Source: Labia minor (lineage: Eukaryota > Arthropoda > Insecta > Dermaptera > Spongiphoridae). From it: a stretch of 64,000 bases of DNA. The position numbers were made by a program, and so were the translations under genes. The DNA lies in assembly GCA_963082975.1 (NCBI GenBank), contig OY720348.1, forward strand, positions 57,635,461 through 57,699,460, given 5' to 3'. Each line of letters starts with the position of its first letter. Position 1 is the stretch's first letter. A model generated the notes under the pieces. The model searched no databases and was not told the DNA's origin. It saw only the letters and a list, made by a program, of their open reading frames with translations. Shown here one piece after another: positions 48,536-59,893 of the stretch.

Positions 48536-49271
48536 GTTATTATTATTTGTCGCTGTTAAATTGCTCATAGGAAATAAAGAATGAAAATCATTTATGTTCA
48601 ATTCTATGCATAAAAATTAGAAATCAAGATTATTTGTAATCTCTTCTTTTAATATAGAAAAGAAGAATTAACAAAGCAATGGAGAAAGAAAATGAAAGAA
48701 ATTCTTTATGGAAAATCGAGAAATAGAAAATTCAATGGATCGTTAAATGTGTTTTCATTAAAGGACTATAATAATATTTATGATCTTCATCCCTTAATTA
48801 GCTAAAGAAAGACGAATATTTTATTAGAATCTGAAGTTGCATTTTTTCCAATGCAAGATTTAATATTAATTAATAAACGAACCTATCCACTACCCTTCAT
48901 TAAGTTTAACTTTTTGAAATGCTAATCCTATAAAAAACCAATTCAATCATCCATTTCAATGTTTCATTTTTCAAAATTTCAAGATACCAATTTCAATGTT
49001 GATTCATCCTTTTTGACTTTCCACAATTGTATAAATATACGAGTATATAGCTATATATAAATTGTCAATCGTTCCCTAATTTCCTATCTGATTTAGTTTA
49101 ATGGGCCTCGGCTTGTTTCGTCTCGTGATTGATTGGCATCAGTTACCAAACTATAGTCAACCGTTCACGCATTAATCTCGCCATTAATACCAATTGGACC
49201 CGATTGAATTGATGGAATTCAAATCGACCGGAACCCTTTCAACTCAACCACCAACATTTATTTATTTATTA
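48536..49271. other. Intronic DNA, no gene seen
   Basis: 49090-49250 is mildly GC-richer (CCTCGGCTTGTTTCGTCTCG) but has no ORF or splice context. Confidence 0.4.
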
Positions 49272-49735
49272 AAAATCTGGAGTGTCACCACTCAACTATC
49301 TCGCAAATTTGAATTAGATTAATTATAACATATATTTTATTTAAATTAAAATATAAATTTTAAAATTAATAAATAATATTTATTATACCAGCCCGTGTTT
49401 GGCTTTTTGTTGATAGCACCACGTCACGTGCTGGTGCGTGATTGGCAGTCAACGTGTTAAAAAATTAATTCCGGTACTTTCAGCGATTCAATCAAACTGA
49501 AATTCTATATATAGCAGTTTTATACAATTTTTAATCACGTGAAAAACTATCAAACATATATTTTTATTTTTACGGTCAGTTTAGAGGAAAAAAATGAAAA
49601 CGTGGTAGGTAATGACCCTCTTCCGGATAAGCTACATTTCTCAAAAGTTAAACTACATTTCCCAAAGGTTGATAAAAAAATACGAATTTTGAATAATACC
49701 CGTCTACCAAATTTCATTATCCTAACTCAATGCTA
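49272..49735 (+). mobile_element. Family B element, right end missing
   Basis: Left end TCTGGAGTGTCACCACTC (stem GAGTG/CACTC) then AACTATCTCGC, the CACGTCACGTGCTGGTGCGT block, and on to ACCAAATTTCATTATCCTAA. The last third with the second hairpin is absent. Confidence 0.82.
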
Positions 49736-49799
49736 ATAGAAGAAAATTGTAGATTGGAGTGTAATTTTTAATTAGATAATAATTTGTTTATTGCATTTA

Positions 49800-49941
49800 G
49801 TTAGGTAAAATTTTTTTCCGATTTGGCTTTTAAACATTTTCGATTTTTCAATATGGCTCTAAGTATCACGAAGTATGGCCACCACTGTTATATTATTTCA
49901 CAAATTCGCCCCGACTATTGAAAAAGGTTGCCGATCCTTGT
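49800..49941 (-). mobile_element. hAT-type MITE fragment
   Basis: TTTTTCAATATGGCTCTAAG and AAAAAGGTTGCCGATCCTTG correspond to the interior and right end of the MITE family at 36548-36798. Confidence 0.65.
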
Positions 49942-50429
49942 ACTAGTATATTGTATATATTGAACCTTACAATAACAGGATGGTTTTCTCTAAGTTTATG
50001 AAATAGATATATAAATATAAATAGAGATTTTGATTATTTTTTTTCTATCAATTAATAAAAAAAAAAAAAATGAATTAAGTTCGACTGAGCTAAAAGTTTG
50101 TTAAAAATTTACCTCTGGTTTATTACGATCATTAAAAAGAGTGGATACTTTTTTACATGGTATAAAACGAATATTATATTCCTTCTATGCATGTCTATTA
50201 CTTTGCCATAAATGGAAGTTTAAGTGGGAAAATAATTCAACCATAATCATTCATTCTCTAGATAGACATTTTATTAAAAGGGGTTGTTTCATAGTATATT
50301 AATCATAGCTTTAAAAGAAAAATCAAATATTATCCTTTTATCCGAATCCACTTCAATTTAGTGAAAAAAAATCGACATTTTATCATTTAATTTTTAATGT
50401 AAATAAAAATAAAATATACTATGGCGCTT

Positions 50430-50590
50430 TTTATGTTTTGAACAGTTCATCCATCCCTTAACGTAGAGGTTTCCAAAATTTATGTTACTAAAAAATGCCT
50501 TAAAAATTATAATTATAGTACCTCTCCTCTAACGTAATAAAAATAATAGCAACACATTTTTGGAGGTTAAAAAACTTTTAAAAATAATTA
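50430..50590. repeat. Decayed repeat also seen at 38750-38905
   Basis: GAACAGTTCATCCATCCCTT, TTATGTTACTAAAAAATGCC and AATAATAGCAACACATTTTT match the sequence before and after the Helitron-like end at 38.0-38.9 kb. Confidence 0.4.
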
Positions 50591-50665
50591 TTAGTTGAGA
50601 ACCAAATAATTATTAATAATATTGTATATATATATATATATATATAAAAAATAGTTGAAACTTAC

Positions 50666-50776
50666 TAGAGGGACGTAGAGTGTTGGACGACAATCACAAA
50701 TCGGTACAGGAGTAAAGTCCAAGGCACCTCCCAGCAAATTCTGAAGTAGTTGTGGCTCAACAATAGATTCATGGAG
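50666..50776 (-). CDS. Unknown antisense gene, exon 2 (residues 100-136)
   Basis: Read on the - strand, a good polypyrimidine acceptor (atgttttgtttttag) precedes CTCCATGAATCT. The donor CTA|gtaagtttc closes the exon after exactly 111 bases, 37 codons, phase 0 at both ends, so it joins exons 1 and 3 without frame change or stop. It encodes LHESIVEPQLLQNLLGG followed by FTPVPICDCRPTLYVPL. Cysteines 126 and 128 form a CDCRP motif that resembles CDMRCRP in exon 3. The exon is too short to show as an ORF, but it is a GC-richer island in AT-rich DNA, bracketed by near-consensus splice sites. It sits inside the Shal intron between the pore exon and the dileucine exon. The intron before it is 9,745 bases and the one after it 22,535 bases. 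Confidence 0.78.
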
Positions 50777-50915
50777 CTAAAAACAAAACATAATATAATT
50801 TTAATAAGAAAATTAAATAGAATAGTCATGATTAAATTGGTGAAATCACATTTCGATATTCAAAAATAAAGACAATCATACTTAATACTAATGTAAATAT
50901 TATGTAATTGTAATA

Positions 50916-51308
50916 CAAGTGAACGCTCTATATGAGCAACTTCTTTATAAGCGACCTCTATACAAGCAACTTTTTATAGTTCAACTGTTCTATATAAGCA
51001 ACTTATTTTTTTTAAAGTTAAATATTTCAGTTAACAGTTCTTAACAATCACAACCTCAAATTGTAAAAAATTATGTTATTGGAATATGTTTGTGTTCTGT
51101 GCTGCCAGTATTGAAGTTAATTTCTGTTAATTAAAATAGTTATTTATATTTATTCTGACACAATTTAGTTATTAAAAATAAATAAGGAAAAATATTTTTA
51201 ATACAGAAATTATTTCTACTCCTTTTTTCCCTATAAGCAACTTTTCCCAATAAGAAACTTTTTTATTGAAATTGGTTCAAATGAGTTGCTTATATGGAGT
51301 GTTCACTG
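50916..51308. mobile_element. Family C (pogo-like) MITE, full length
   Basis: About 390 bases: CAAGTGAACGCTCTATATGA at the left and GCTTATATGGAGTGTTCACTG at the right, followed by TA and preceded by TA. Best-preserved full-length member. Lies in the Shal intron and intron 1 of the antisense gene. Confidence 0.85.
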
Positions 51309-51635
51309 TATATACAAAAATAATTAATGAAATATTAGCAGATCATAGGAATTAACGGACATTTTTTTTAATGAAAAGAGAAATGTTTTGTAAATTTAAA
51401 ATTTAAATATTAGTAAGTATTTGTAGCTAATAACAGTCAAAGTGATCTACAATAATGACATGTCAGGAATCGAGGATGACCTCCAAGAAGTCCATATCAC
51501 TGACAAAAATTGGGCTTCTCTGATGAAAACTCGATTTATGTCCTCAAAAATCTCAATTGTCCACGATAGTAAATCGTATTCAAGCAAATTTTCTTGTTAA
51601 TAAACATCATATTAAATATACAAATATATATTTAA

Positions 51636-51718
51636 CACGTTCCCGCCGGCATGTACCACCGGTGGTACATAAATGATTGGTCCCATCATAGACAAATTAT
51701 GGAGTCGGCGGGAACATG
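51636..51718. mobile_element. Tiny piggyBac-type MITE flanked by TTAA
   Basis: An 83-base element between two TTAA tetramers (51632-51635 and 51719-51722). Left end CACGTTCCCGCCGGCATG, right end GTCGGCGGGAACATG (inverted, 12 of 13 alike). Internal palindrome GTACCACCGGTGGTAC. TTAA duplication and GC-rich tips suggest piggyBac. Confidence 0.85.
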
Positions 51719-51722
51719 TTAA

Positions 51723-52241
51723 ACTGTCCAACTTTCATTCAATTTTATTAAATCTAAAATAATCAAAATAGGTCCAGCGAAATTACCATATGAAATAAAA
51801 TGTTAAATAAAGAATTTGGATTAAATAAAATGGGAAAGAAATATTTTAGTTCAAACTGCGGTGTATACTCCAACTTCTATTTTAATTAATAAATCAATCA
51901 TTTTTAAAATTTATATAATTATTGCTTGGAATACCGAAATATATGAAAAATTGATTAATGAAAATAATTTTATTTTGTAAATAATGTAATTTGAATTATG
52001 AAACCTCTTTAAATTGGAAATTTCCATATAATACGGTTATTTCATTATTTTAAATTTTCACTTCTGTAGCCAATGACTGAAAAATTGGTTGCATAACTAT
52101 CAGGGGTTAAAATATTTCATATATTCGTGGTATTTATGATGAAGGGAAATCAAAATCAGGTTTGAATTTTTAAAATTTGAACTAGAATAATCTGATAAAT
52201 TTTAAATTATTGAATGGTGGGATATATTTGCATATTTGCAG
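51723..52241. other. Shal intron, no feature seen
   Basis: AT-rich DNA up to the acceptor at 52241. Confidence 0.5.
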
Positions 52242-52430
52242 AAAGCTCGACTTGCACGGATTCGCATCGCTAAGGCGTCTTCAGGTGCAGCGTTCGTCAG
52301 TAAGAAGAAAGCAGCAGAGGCCAGAATGGCAGCTCAAGAATCTGGGATGGAATTGGACGAAAGTTATCACCAAGAAGACATCTTCGAACTACAGCATCAT
52401 CATTTGCTGAGATGTCTCGAAAAGACAACA
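52242..52430 (+). CDS. Shal: Shal/Kv4 cytoplasmic C-terminal exon with dileucine targeting motif
   Basis: This is the next Shal exon, 189 bases or exactly 63 codons, phase 0 at both ends. It lies between acceptor catatttgcag and donor gtgagttgaa. It begins KARLARIRIAKASSG, continuing directly from the RKAQR end of the previous exon, and encodes the proximal cytoplasmic tail after S6. Near its end is FELQHHHLLRCLEKTT. In vertebrate Kv4 channels the matching dileucine motif is known to direct dendritic localisation, so the same role is inferred here. The lysine- and alanine-rich segment (KKKAAEARMAAQE) could form a short helix. The intron upstream is about 7.8 kb and contains, on the opposite strand, exon 2 of the unknown gene at 50666-50776. 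Codon use is clearly more GC-rich than the flanks, as expected for conserved coding sequence. Confidence 0.96.
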
Positions 52431-52661
52431 GTGAGTTGAAATCAATCAAATAAATACTTTATTTTTAATAAAAACTATTTTTTAACTATTATTTTTTTTC
52501 AAAACTTTTTTAACAGAATTCTGAATAACTAAAAAATTTTTTATAAATATTTAGTATATATATACAAATTTAAGAAAAATTTGAATAAATAAATTTTAAT
52601 GTTTCTCTATTTTATTCATTGTAGAGAAAGTCATTGTAGTCATTAATATCAAAAAAATACC

Positions 52662-53173
52662 AGTAATTCTTTAAAAAAACGGAAGTTTCAGGAATATGTA
52701 GGAAACTTACTTTGGTGGATTTCTTTTTTAATTCCAAGTGACTATTAAATTAGCAAATGGTTCGATGACTTATAGTTTTCGAGATAAAAAATATTTAAGT
52801 TTGACAGATAAACTATTAGTTATGAATGAGCAGCCATTTGGTAATGTTTTATTAACTAATTCACTAATTATTCACTTATTCACTTTTTCGGTTCGGTTTG
52901 GATAAATGAAAATTAAAAATAATTAAATGATTATCCTATATCCAAATGGAACTAAAAACAAGTCAGAAAATTAGTGAAGCCCTCTACTGTCAAAATGAAT
53001 AAAACATTATAAATATGGTAGCTAAATTGAATGTCAATGGCCGTTTAAACTCTCGGAAACTATAAATGACAGAACCATTTGCTAATTTAATAGTCACTTG
53101 GAATTAAATAAAAAGTCCACTCAAGTAAGTTTCCTACATATCCCTGGAACTTCCGTTTTTGTAACCAATTACC
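52662..53173. mobile_element. Family A foldback element between two Shal exons
   Basis: Left tip AGTAATTCTTTAAAAAAACG (decayed), right tip CCGTTTTTGTAACCAATTACC. Fills most of the 955-base Shal intron 52431-53385 with a structure able to form a long hairpin in the pre-mRNA. Confidence 0.85.
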
Positions 53174-53385
53174 AAAAAACAAATATTATAGAAAGAGAAA
53201 TAAAATAGGAATTTGTTGTGAATCTAAAATAATTATTTATTTTTTAAAAAAAAAAAGATGATCGTCAATATAAATTAGAAGAGATTATTTCTCTCAATTT
53301 TTTTTTTCTTTTTCAACAAAATCTCCTAATTATGCAATCTATAATATGAATCAAGATGGGTAACTCGTTGTTTTGCATATTCCAG

Positions 53386-53538
53386 GACCGAGAGTTTGTC
53401 GAAATGGAGATCCCGTATAACGGGCAACCGAAACGACCCGGATCGCCATCGCCCCTGGCCAGTCCGGCCCATTCCGCTTCGAGCAGACCCGGACTGCTGC
53501 ACGCGTGTTGCGGCCGTTGCTGCGGCCAACGCTACCAG
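53386..53538 (+). CDS. Shal: Shal/Kv4 distal C-terminal exon (end ambiguous)
   Basis: The third Shal exon, 51 codons, starts after ttttgcatattccag in phase 0 with DREFVEMEIPYNGQPKRPG. It continues through a serine/proline-rich stretch (SPSPLASPAHS) to the conserved cysteine cluster CCGRCCGQRYQ. The order and motifs match the arthropod Shal tail. The 3' limit is uncertain. The first possibility is splicing at CAG|gtatcc to an exon outside the recognised sequence. The second is read-through, which adds 16 codons ending at the TAG at 53587-53589. The third is a 51-base mini-intron (53539-53589), which would lead in phase 0 into about 34 further codons starting AISKICGIKP and ending at a TAA near 53690. 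I favour the first because gtatcc is an acceptable donor and the following sequence is not recognised, but the coding-like composition up to about 53,680 keeps the others open. Confidence 0.92.
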
Positions 53539-53690
53539 GTATCCTCTCCTTTCAAGCTGACACTCCTCATCCGCCAACCTCGCTCGTAGGCCATCTCCAA
53601 GATATGTGGCATCAAGCCTATATCACACCGGAGAAATGTCTTCCGAGCCAGATTGGCCCCTAAAAACCTACCTCTAGTCTTAATTTAATA
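53539..53690 (+). other. GC-richer extension after Shal exon; possible alternative C-terminus
   Basis: Composition stays coding-like for about 150 bases beyond the likely donor, then drops to AT-rich intron. Straight read-through gives V-S-S-P-F-K and stops at 53589. Treating 53539-53589 as a mini-intron (gtatcc...tcgtag) opens about 34 codons from 53590. Neither tail is one I recognise. It could be an alternative Shal 3' exon, or just the intron start. Confidence 0.35.
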
Positions 53691-55123
53691 TAATATACCT
53701 CCAAAAATTTTATAATCATGAATTTGAAAAACAATTCTGTACAAATCTAAACTTTTATACAACTAATTAATCTTTTTCCAACATGGTGATTGATGCATAG
53801 GAAACAATATATATATATATATATATTTATATATACCTAAAAAAAACATAAATCATACATATAAATACATATATATATATAAATCTCGTGAATTTGATCA
53901 AATCTTTAGTTATATTTTTAATAAAAAATATTAATAAAACGTATACGTTTAGTGTAGTCCCAGTAAAACAAAATTATATTAATATTACTCAATTTAAAAA
54001 TTATGCTATCATAATTATTTCATTCCAGTGGGTTTAGGTCTCTAAACAAGGTATGTGATAATTCTTAATTCTTCTAGTCAAATTAGTTTCGTTCTGTCTA
54101 GATATGCTGATATCACACTGTAGGACTTGGTACATGTGTAATGTGTTTCAGTATTCTTTTAGCTAATTTATTTGTATTTTGGTAATTTAGAAACTCATAT
54201 CTAATGTGTTAATCTGGCATTTTCGGATCTACGCACACAATGCAATTGATAGAGTATCTCTTTTCTTAAGCATATATGTTTACATCTCTTTCTATTTCAA
54301 TTTCGCTTTTTATCTTTCTCCATCTTCATGGATTGAGAAGGATTTTAGTTATAAGTATATATACAGGCAAATGGATGTATTGGAATATATCTATTTATTA
54401 TATTCTACCTATTCTAATCGATAAAAGCAATCTACACCGAATTTATACATCTCTATTAATCTATTCTATTTACCTATTTATTCATATTATCTTATCATAT
54501 TATTTAATATTTATCTATATTGTTGTTTGATAGAATGATTATAATAGAAAAGATATCATTTTATTTATTAAGTTGTACAATCCTGTGGCATAACGAATTT
54601 ATTCGATTTAAAAAAAAAAAAAAAAAAAAATAGAAGAATAAAAAAATACTTCAAGTAGAAACGGCTCAAAAGTTTCAATAATAATGAGTATGAAAAAAAA
54701 ATTCGAGGGTGGTTAGATGCACTACACCTTCAATGAGTGACTTACACTATATATATATCAAAAGAATTGCAAAAAATTCAAAATTGTTGGCTTTTTCCTT
54801 TTAAAGAATTTTTTATACAAAAAGTAATTTTATATAAAGTTCAACTACAAAAATCCTGGGGATAAGGGCAGTGAATATATACTATATTATATATTAAACT
54901 GAAGTTTATATTCCCTTCATATTTAATACAAAAACGCGAGAAAATTTATTTTTAAAATTATATTCGCCTTTTCTAAAAATGATCAAAATTTGTTTGTTTT
55001 TTTTATTTAAAAAACAAAGAAAGGAATGTTTCCACATATTCTCTCTCTCAATATATATATCGATATATAGATATAGATATATACTCCCCTCCTCCCTGTT
55101 CTAGTCTTATTTTTGTAGTTGTT

Positions 55124-55165
<42 letters not shown>

Positions 55166-55172
55166 CAATAAT
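53691..55172. other. AT-rich DNA with (TA)n; no gene
   Basis: (TA)n at about 53808-53826 and 55130-55162; A(22) at about 54609-54630. ORFs at 54206-54530 are low-complexity I/Y/S-rich and not credible. Confidence 0.45.
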
Positions 55173-55585
55173 GGTAATTTACAAAATGGGAAGCTACAGG
55201 AATTTGGAAGAAATTTTACCAGTGGATTCCTTTTTTAATTTCAAAGAAACTTTCCTTATGCAATATTTCTCTGTCTCTTCTAGTTTACGATATAAATTTA
55301 CATATTATAAATCCATTAACATTCAATTTCGGCCAGCAGAGGGCTTGACTAATTTTCGGGGGGTTCAGTTCGATTTATATATATGAAAATTAAAAAATTA
55401 ATTAACTAAATAATTTTCCTACACCCAAACCAAACCGAAAATAACCGAAGCATTAGTGAATAAGTGAATAATTAGTGAATTAGTCAATAAAACATTATTA
55501 AATGGCTGCTCATTCATAACTAGGTTATCTGTGTCTAACTTTAATAATTTTTTTTCGTACTAAAAGAGACCGAGAAATATGGATA
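55173..55585. mobile_element. Family A element, right tip lost
   Basis: Left tip GGTAATTTACAAAATGGGAA, left arm, centre (AACCGAAGCATTAGTGAATA), and a right arm that stops after AAAAGAGACCGAGAAATATG. Confidence 0.82.
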
Positions 55586-56085
55586 TATATAAAGTGTAAA
55601 TCGAAACATGGAGAGGGTTTGAATATCAAAAACATCCTCCCACTATTCACCCACAGATTTGCACTTGTTAGAACCGTTTCTTTCTGAATTGGAGCCTGAC
55701 AGACTTGAATTATTTTAATTCAGCTATTTCATTTATTTATTTTCTTTCTAATTTCAGTTTATTTTTAATTTTGTTCATCCCTATTCTCTCCTAGTAGTGA
55801 ATAGAAGCTCATTTAACAATTGTTACGCCACAGTTACTATCTTTTCTTTGCTCACTCTATTCAGATGATGATCTATGTTGGTTACATTAATCATTTATTT
55901 GTTTTTTTCCTTAATGAATTTTAGGGATCTAATCTAAATAACAAAACAACTTTAATCCACCTTCTTGGATAAAGCAGTTTAACATGCTAGCATGCGCGAT
56001 AATTCTAAGATTTTATATGCTTTCCTATCTATAACACTAACAGCAAATAGTTAACTTGTTTTTAGCACTGTAATTTTATTAAACT

Positions 56086-56181
56086 GGCTTTATTAAAATA
56101 TATAAATGCAAATGCTGTGTATATTAACATAATATGATTGTCTATCATACAAAGAATAAAATAATTATATATATATATATC
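56086..56181. repeat. Flank duplicated at 63035-63132
   Basis: AAATGCTGTGTATATTAACA, TAATATGATTGTCTATCA and GAATAAAATAATTATATATA recur with few changes at 63035-63132, directly before another family A left arm. Confidence 0.8.
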
Positions 56182-56720
56182 GGTAATTATATATTGAATG
56201 GTCATCCAGTCATGGATTTGGATAAAACTATACCAGTGGATTCCTTTTTTAATTCCAAATAAACTTTTCTCATGCAATTCTTGCGGGTCGTTTCTAGTTA
56301 ACAAAATAAAAATTATTAAAATTGCATATCCATTGATATTCTATTTAGCTACCATATTTTATTAATTTGACCAGCGGAGGGCTCCACTAATTTTGTAAGT
56401 TTTTATAAGTTCGGTTTGGATATAAGAAGATTAAAAAATAATTAATTAAATATTTTTTCTATATCTAAACCGATTCGAAAAAAACAAAAATTACGAATAA
56501 GTGAATAATTAGTGAATTGACTAATAAAACATTACTTAATGACAGCATATTTAGAGGTTCATAATAAGCTAATCTGGCAAACTTTAATCCTTTTTATCTC
56601 GTAAACTAGAAGCGACCCGCAAAAATTGCACAAGAAAAGTTTATTTGGAAATAAAAAGGATTCCACTGGTAAAGTTTTATCCAAATTCATATGACTGGAT
56701 GACCATTCAATATAATTACC
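56182..56720. mobile_element. Family A element with perfect 8-bp target duplication
   Basis: Tips GGTAATTATATTGAATGGTC-like (GGTAATTATATATTGAATGG) and CCATTCAATATAATTACC, flanked by identical tatatatc at 56174-56181 and 56721-56728. Arms contain CAGTCATGGATTTGG and its inverse. Best structural example of the family. Confidence 0.93.
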
Positions 56721-56728
56721 TATATATC

Positions 56729-58729
56729 TATAGATTATATATGAAAATGAAAACAAAACAGAAAACATCATAGCTTTTCATCTTTAAAAATATATTAAAA
56801 AAAAAAATCAAAAACTATAAAATTTAATTTTGTTTAATAGAGTTGTGACGTCAGTCATCTTTAATGATAATAACAATCTTAAGGTTATAAACCTGTTTAA
56901 TTTAAAACAAAATTTCTTAAAGAGGCCATATAAAATTTAACAAACTACACCTTGATAATAATATAAACAAATCTTTTAAATAAAATGTAAAAATTTGAAT
57001 TATTTATATTAAAAAAAATTATTTTTACCCCTCAAATAAAACTTATTTGTTATATATCGTACTTCTTTAAATTAAAAATTGTTATTTTTATGTTAGTAGA
57101 GGAAAAATTATAAGTGAACTTCTCTCTATTAAATAAGAATTAAAAGATTATTTAACTTTTTATTAAATTATTATTATTTTTTTTAAAGAATTGAATTATA
57201 ATTTCACTCGCCCATCTCGTTTTAATTACAAAGGACCCGTTAAAAACTACAAATTAATTTAAAATGAGGAAAAGATTATAAAATTAAATTATTTAATTAG
57301 TATAAATCTAATAAATTGTCAACTTTTTGGTTAATTTTAATTCTGATCATGAATTTATTTTCTTAGTTTTTTTTTTTTCTCTTATTTATAAGTTAAATTC
57401 GTCCAATTAAAACAAGGTCAAATAAAAATGTTAAAATAGCTCCCCAACTACTTATTCCTAGTTGTTTTTTCGGAGGTTTTTATAAAACTACAACCTCATA
57501 GGAAAAATAACCTCTACTATTTTTCTTTTCTATTTTCACGGTACAAATGCCCAGATAAATATTAAATTTTAGTATTAAGCACGATAATTTTTATTTTAAA
57601 ATTTGTCAAATTTAACAAAAAAAAAAAAAGAAAAAAAAATGTTCTATTCATAAAAAAAAATATTTGTCGAAATATAATGAACAAAATTAATGGAACAAAA
57701 AAAAAAAATAATAAAAATAAAATAAATAATACTAATTCGATTTATATTTGTTAAAATATTATTTTAAATTTTCACTCAAATTTAAAAAATTAATAAATTT
57801 TTTTCCATACATTCTACATTTTATTTAATTTTAATAATAATAATTATAATATTACATTATATCACTTTGTCTATTGGTTTTAAGTTGGTTTTTTGATAAT
57901 TTCAAATGAAATCCTTTTATACACTAAATTTCAGATAAAAATTTTTATTTTTAATTATAAAATATTTCAATATATATATATATATATTTTTATATATAAA
58001 TAATTATTTTTAAGTAAAAATTCGTATAAAAGTGTAAAAATTATTAAAAAAAAACAACAACAAATGATAAAAAAGATAGAAATAATCTTCAAGTAATTTT
58101 ATTTTGTTAAATTTATATTAAATTATGATGTATTAATTCAATAAAATTGAAATATACAAATCATTTGATCGGAATAGTATTTATTGTCATAGCAGAATTT
58201 AGTATAACCTAATTGATGTTTTGTTTTAAATTTAAAAATATATTCCCCCTATCTGATATATAATTAAATATATTAGATGTCGAATTGATGTGTAATGAAA
58301 GATCAGAATTTAAAATAGATTTATATAATAGGGAATCATAATTCCTACATTCATTTACAATTAAATTTAATTATTTGCATTAAAATGAAAATATTTACAA
58401 AGGGACGGATTTAATCATATATAGCTTTATTTCTCTAACCAAATGTCATAATGAAAAGTAAAAATTAAAAATAGGAACAAAATTCACGTAATTAGAATTA
58501 AATTTACAATTAGAGTGACAAACGAACAAGGGATATATCAAATTGAATAAAGTTATTCATATGGTTATTAAACAAATAGAATATATTCAACGAAATCTCT
58601 TTTTAATAAAAATAATCCAATTATTATCCTTTAAAATATACCCAAACAGTAGATAATAGAAATTATATTTTATCTGAAATTTAATAAATCAACTATAATT
58701 TAGGTGATTTTTAAATTGATAATAAAATA
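56729..58729. other. AT-rich DNA, no gene; one TGACGTCA
   Basis: TGACGTCA lies at 56846-56853. A-rich and T-rich runs follow. No coding signal on either strand. Confidence 0.45.
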
Positions 58730-59082
58730 GATAACTGTTTATAAAACGGGAAGCTTCATGGATTTGGATGGAACTTTGACAGTGGATTCCTTTTTAAATT
58801 TTAAATTTGGATATATGAAAATTAAAAAATGAATTAATTAAATAATTTTTCTATATCCAAACTGGACTGAAAATTAGTGAATTAGTCAATTTAACATTAT
58901 TAAATCGCTGCTTATTCATAACTAGTTTATCTGTCAGAATTAAAAAAAATCTTTATTTATCTCGTAAACTAGAAGACACCGAGAAATATTGCATAAGGAA
59001 AGTTTATTTGGAATTAAAAAAGGAATGCACTGACAAAGTTTCATCCAAATCCTTGAAGCTTTCCGTTTTGTAAACAATTACC
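58730..59082. mobile_element. Family A element with central deletion
   Basis: Left tip GATAACTGTTTATAAAACGG, right tip CCGTTTTGTAAACAATTACC, flanks ataaaata and ataaaatt (7 of 8 alike). Only 353 bases, with part of the left arm missing. Confidence 0.85.
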
Positions 59083-59893
59083 ATAAAATTAAATAAAAAC
59101 GTTAAAAATAATTTTTTCTGTTTTTTTTTCTGTTTAGGGAAATTTTGCTAAATTTATAGTATATTTATTTACCAACCTTAAAGGAAAATTAATTTGAGGA
59201 GAAATTTTAATTTTTGCAATAAAGAGGTGATTCCCCCTCCCCCACCCCCTCTGTTCTCATTCCCTTTTTTTTAACATAATTAGATGACAATGAACAATAT
59301 AAATTCACAAAGTACGTGGTATTCATTTTTCACATCTCTGTTTGAAATTAGTTAACGTCCCATCCTTTTATTGAAGGGAAATATTAAAAAATTCAAAACA
59401 TGTCCCATTACCCTCTCCTGACTAATAAATAAAAAAAGTAGTTAACAAGATTCTTAACTGACCTATTTGAATTAACAAATATTAAATACTGTCACCTATT
59501 TAAAAATTAAATGTTTGTATATGATTAAAATTGAATAGAAAACAATTTAATTAGGCCTTAATTAAACAGAATAATTAGAATAATATGATTAAAAATAAAT
59601 TATTGTTGAAATTGATCGGATAATAATATTAATAAACGAAAATATTTTCAATAATATTCATGGAAGTCATTACTATTCGTTCCCTAACAGCCTAGAAGTA
59701 TTTATATTCGAAATTTACACAATCAGGAACTACTTTTTTGATTTTCTATTTGAATTATGATTTCCTATGTGATTACCTATTGGGATTATTTTTTTCATCA
59801 ACTAATACATTTTTTCATGATCAAATTTTTTTTTTTCTTGTTTTACTCTCATTTGTTAAATAAATATATATATTTCCCTTTAATTTAATATAT
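59083..59893. other. AT-rich intron of the antisense gene
   Basis: A C-rich patch lies at 59231-59265. Nothing else. Confidence 0.4.

Noticed and set aside
53326..53577. 83-codon - strand ORF opposite the third Shal exon
   Set aside because: Shadow of the conserved Shal coding sequence.
54206..54530. Two overlapping ORFs rich in I, Y, S and L
   Set aside because: Low-complexity AT-rich DNA, no splice signals or conserved motifs.
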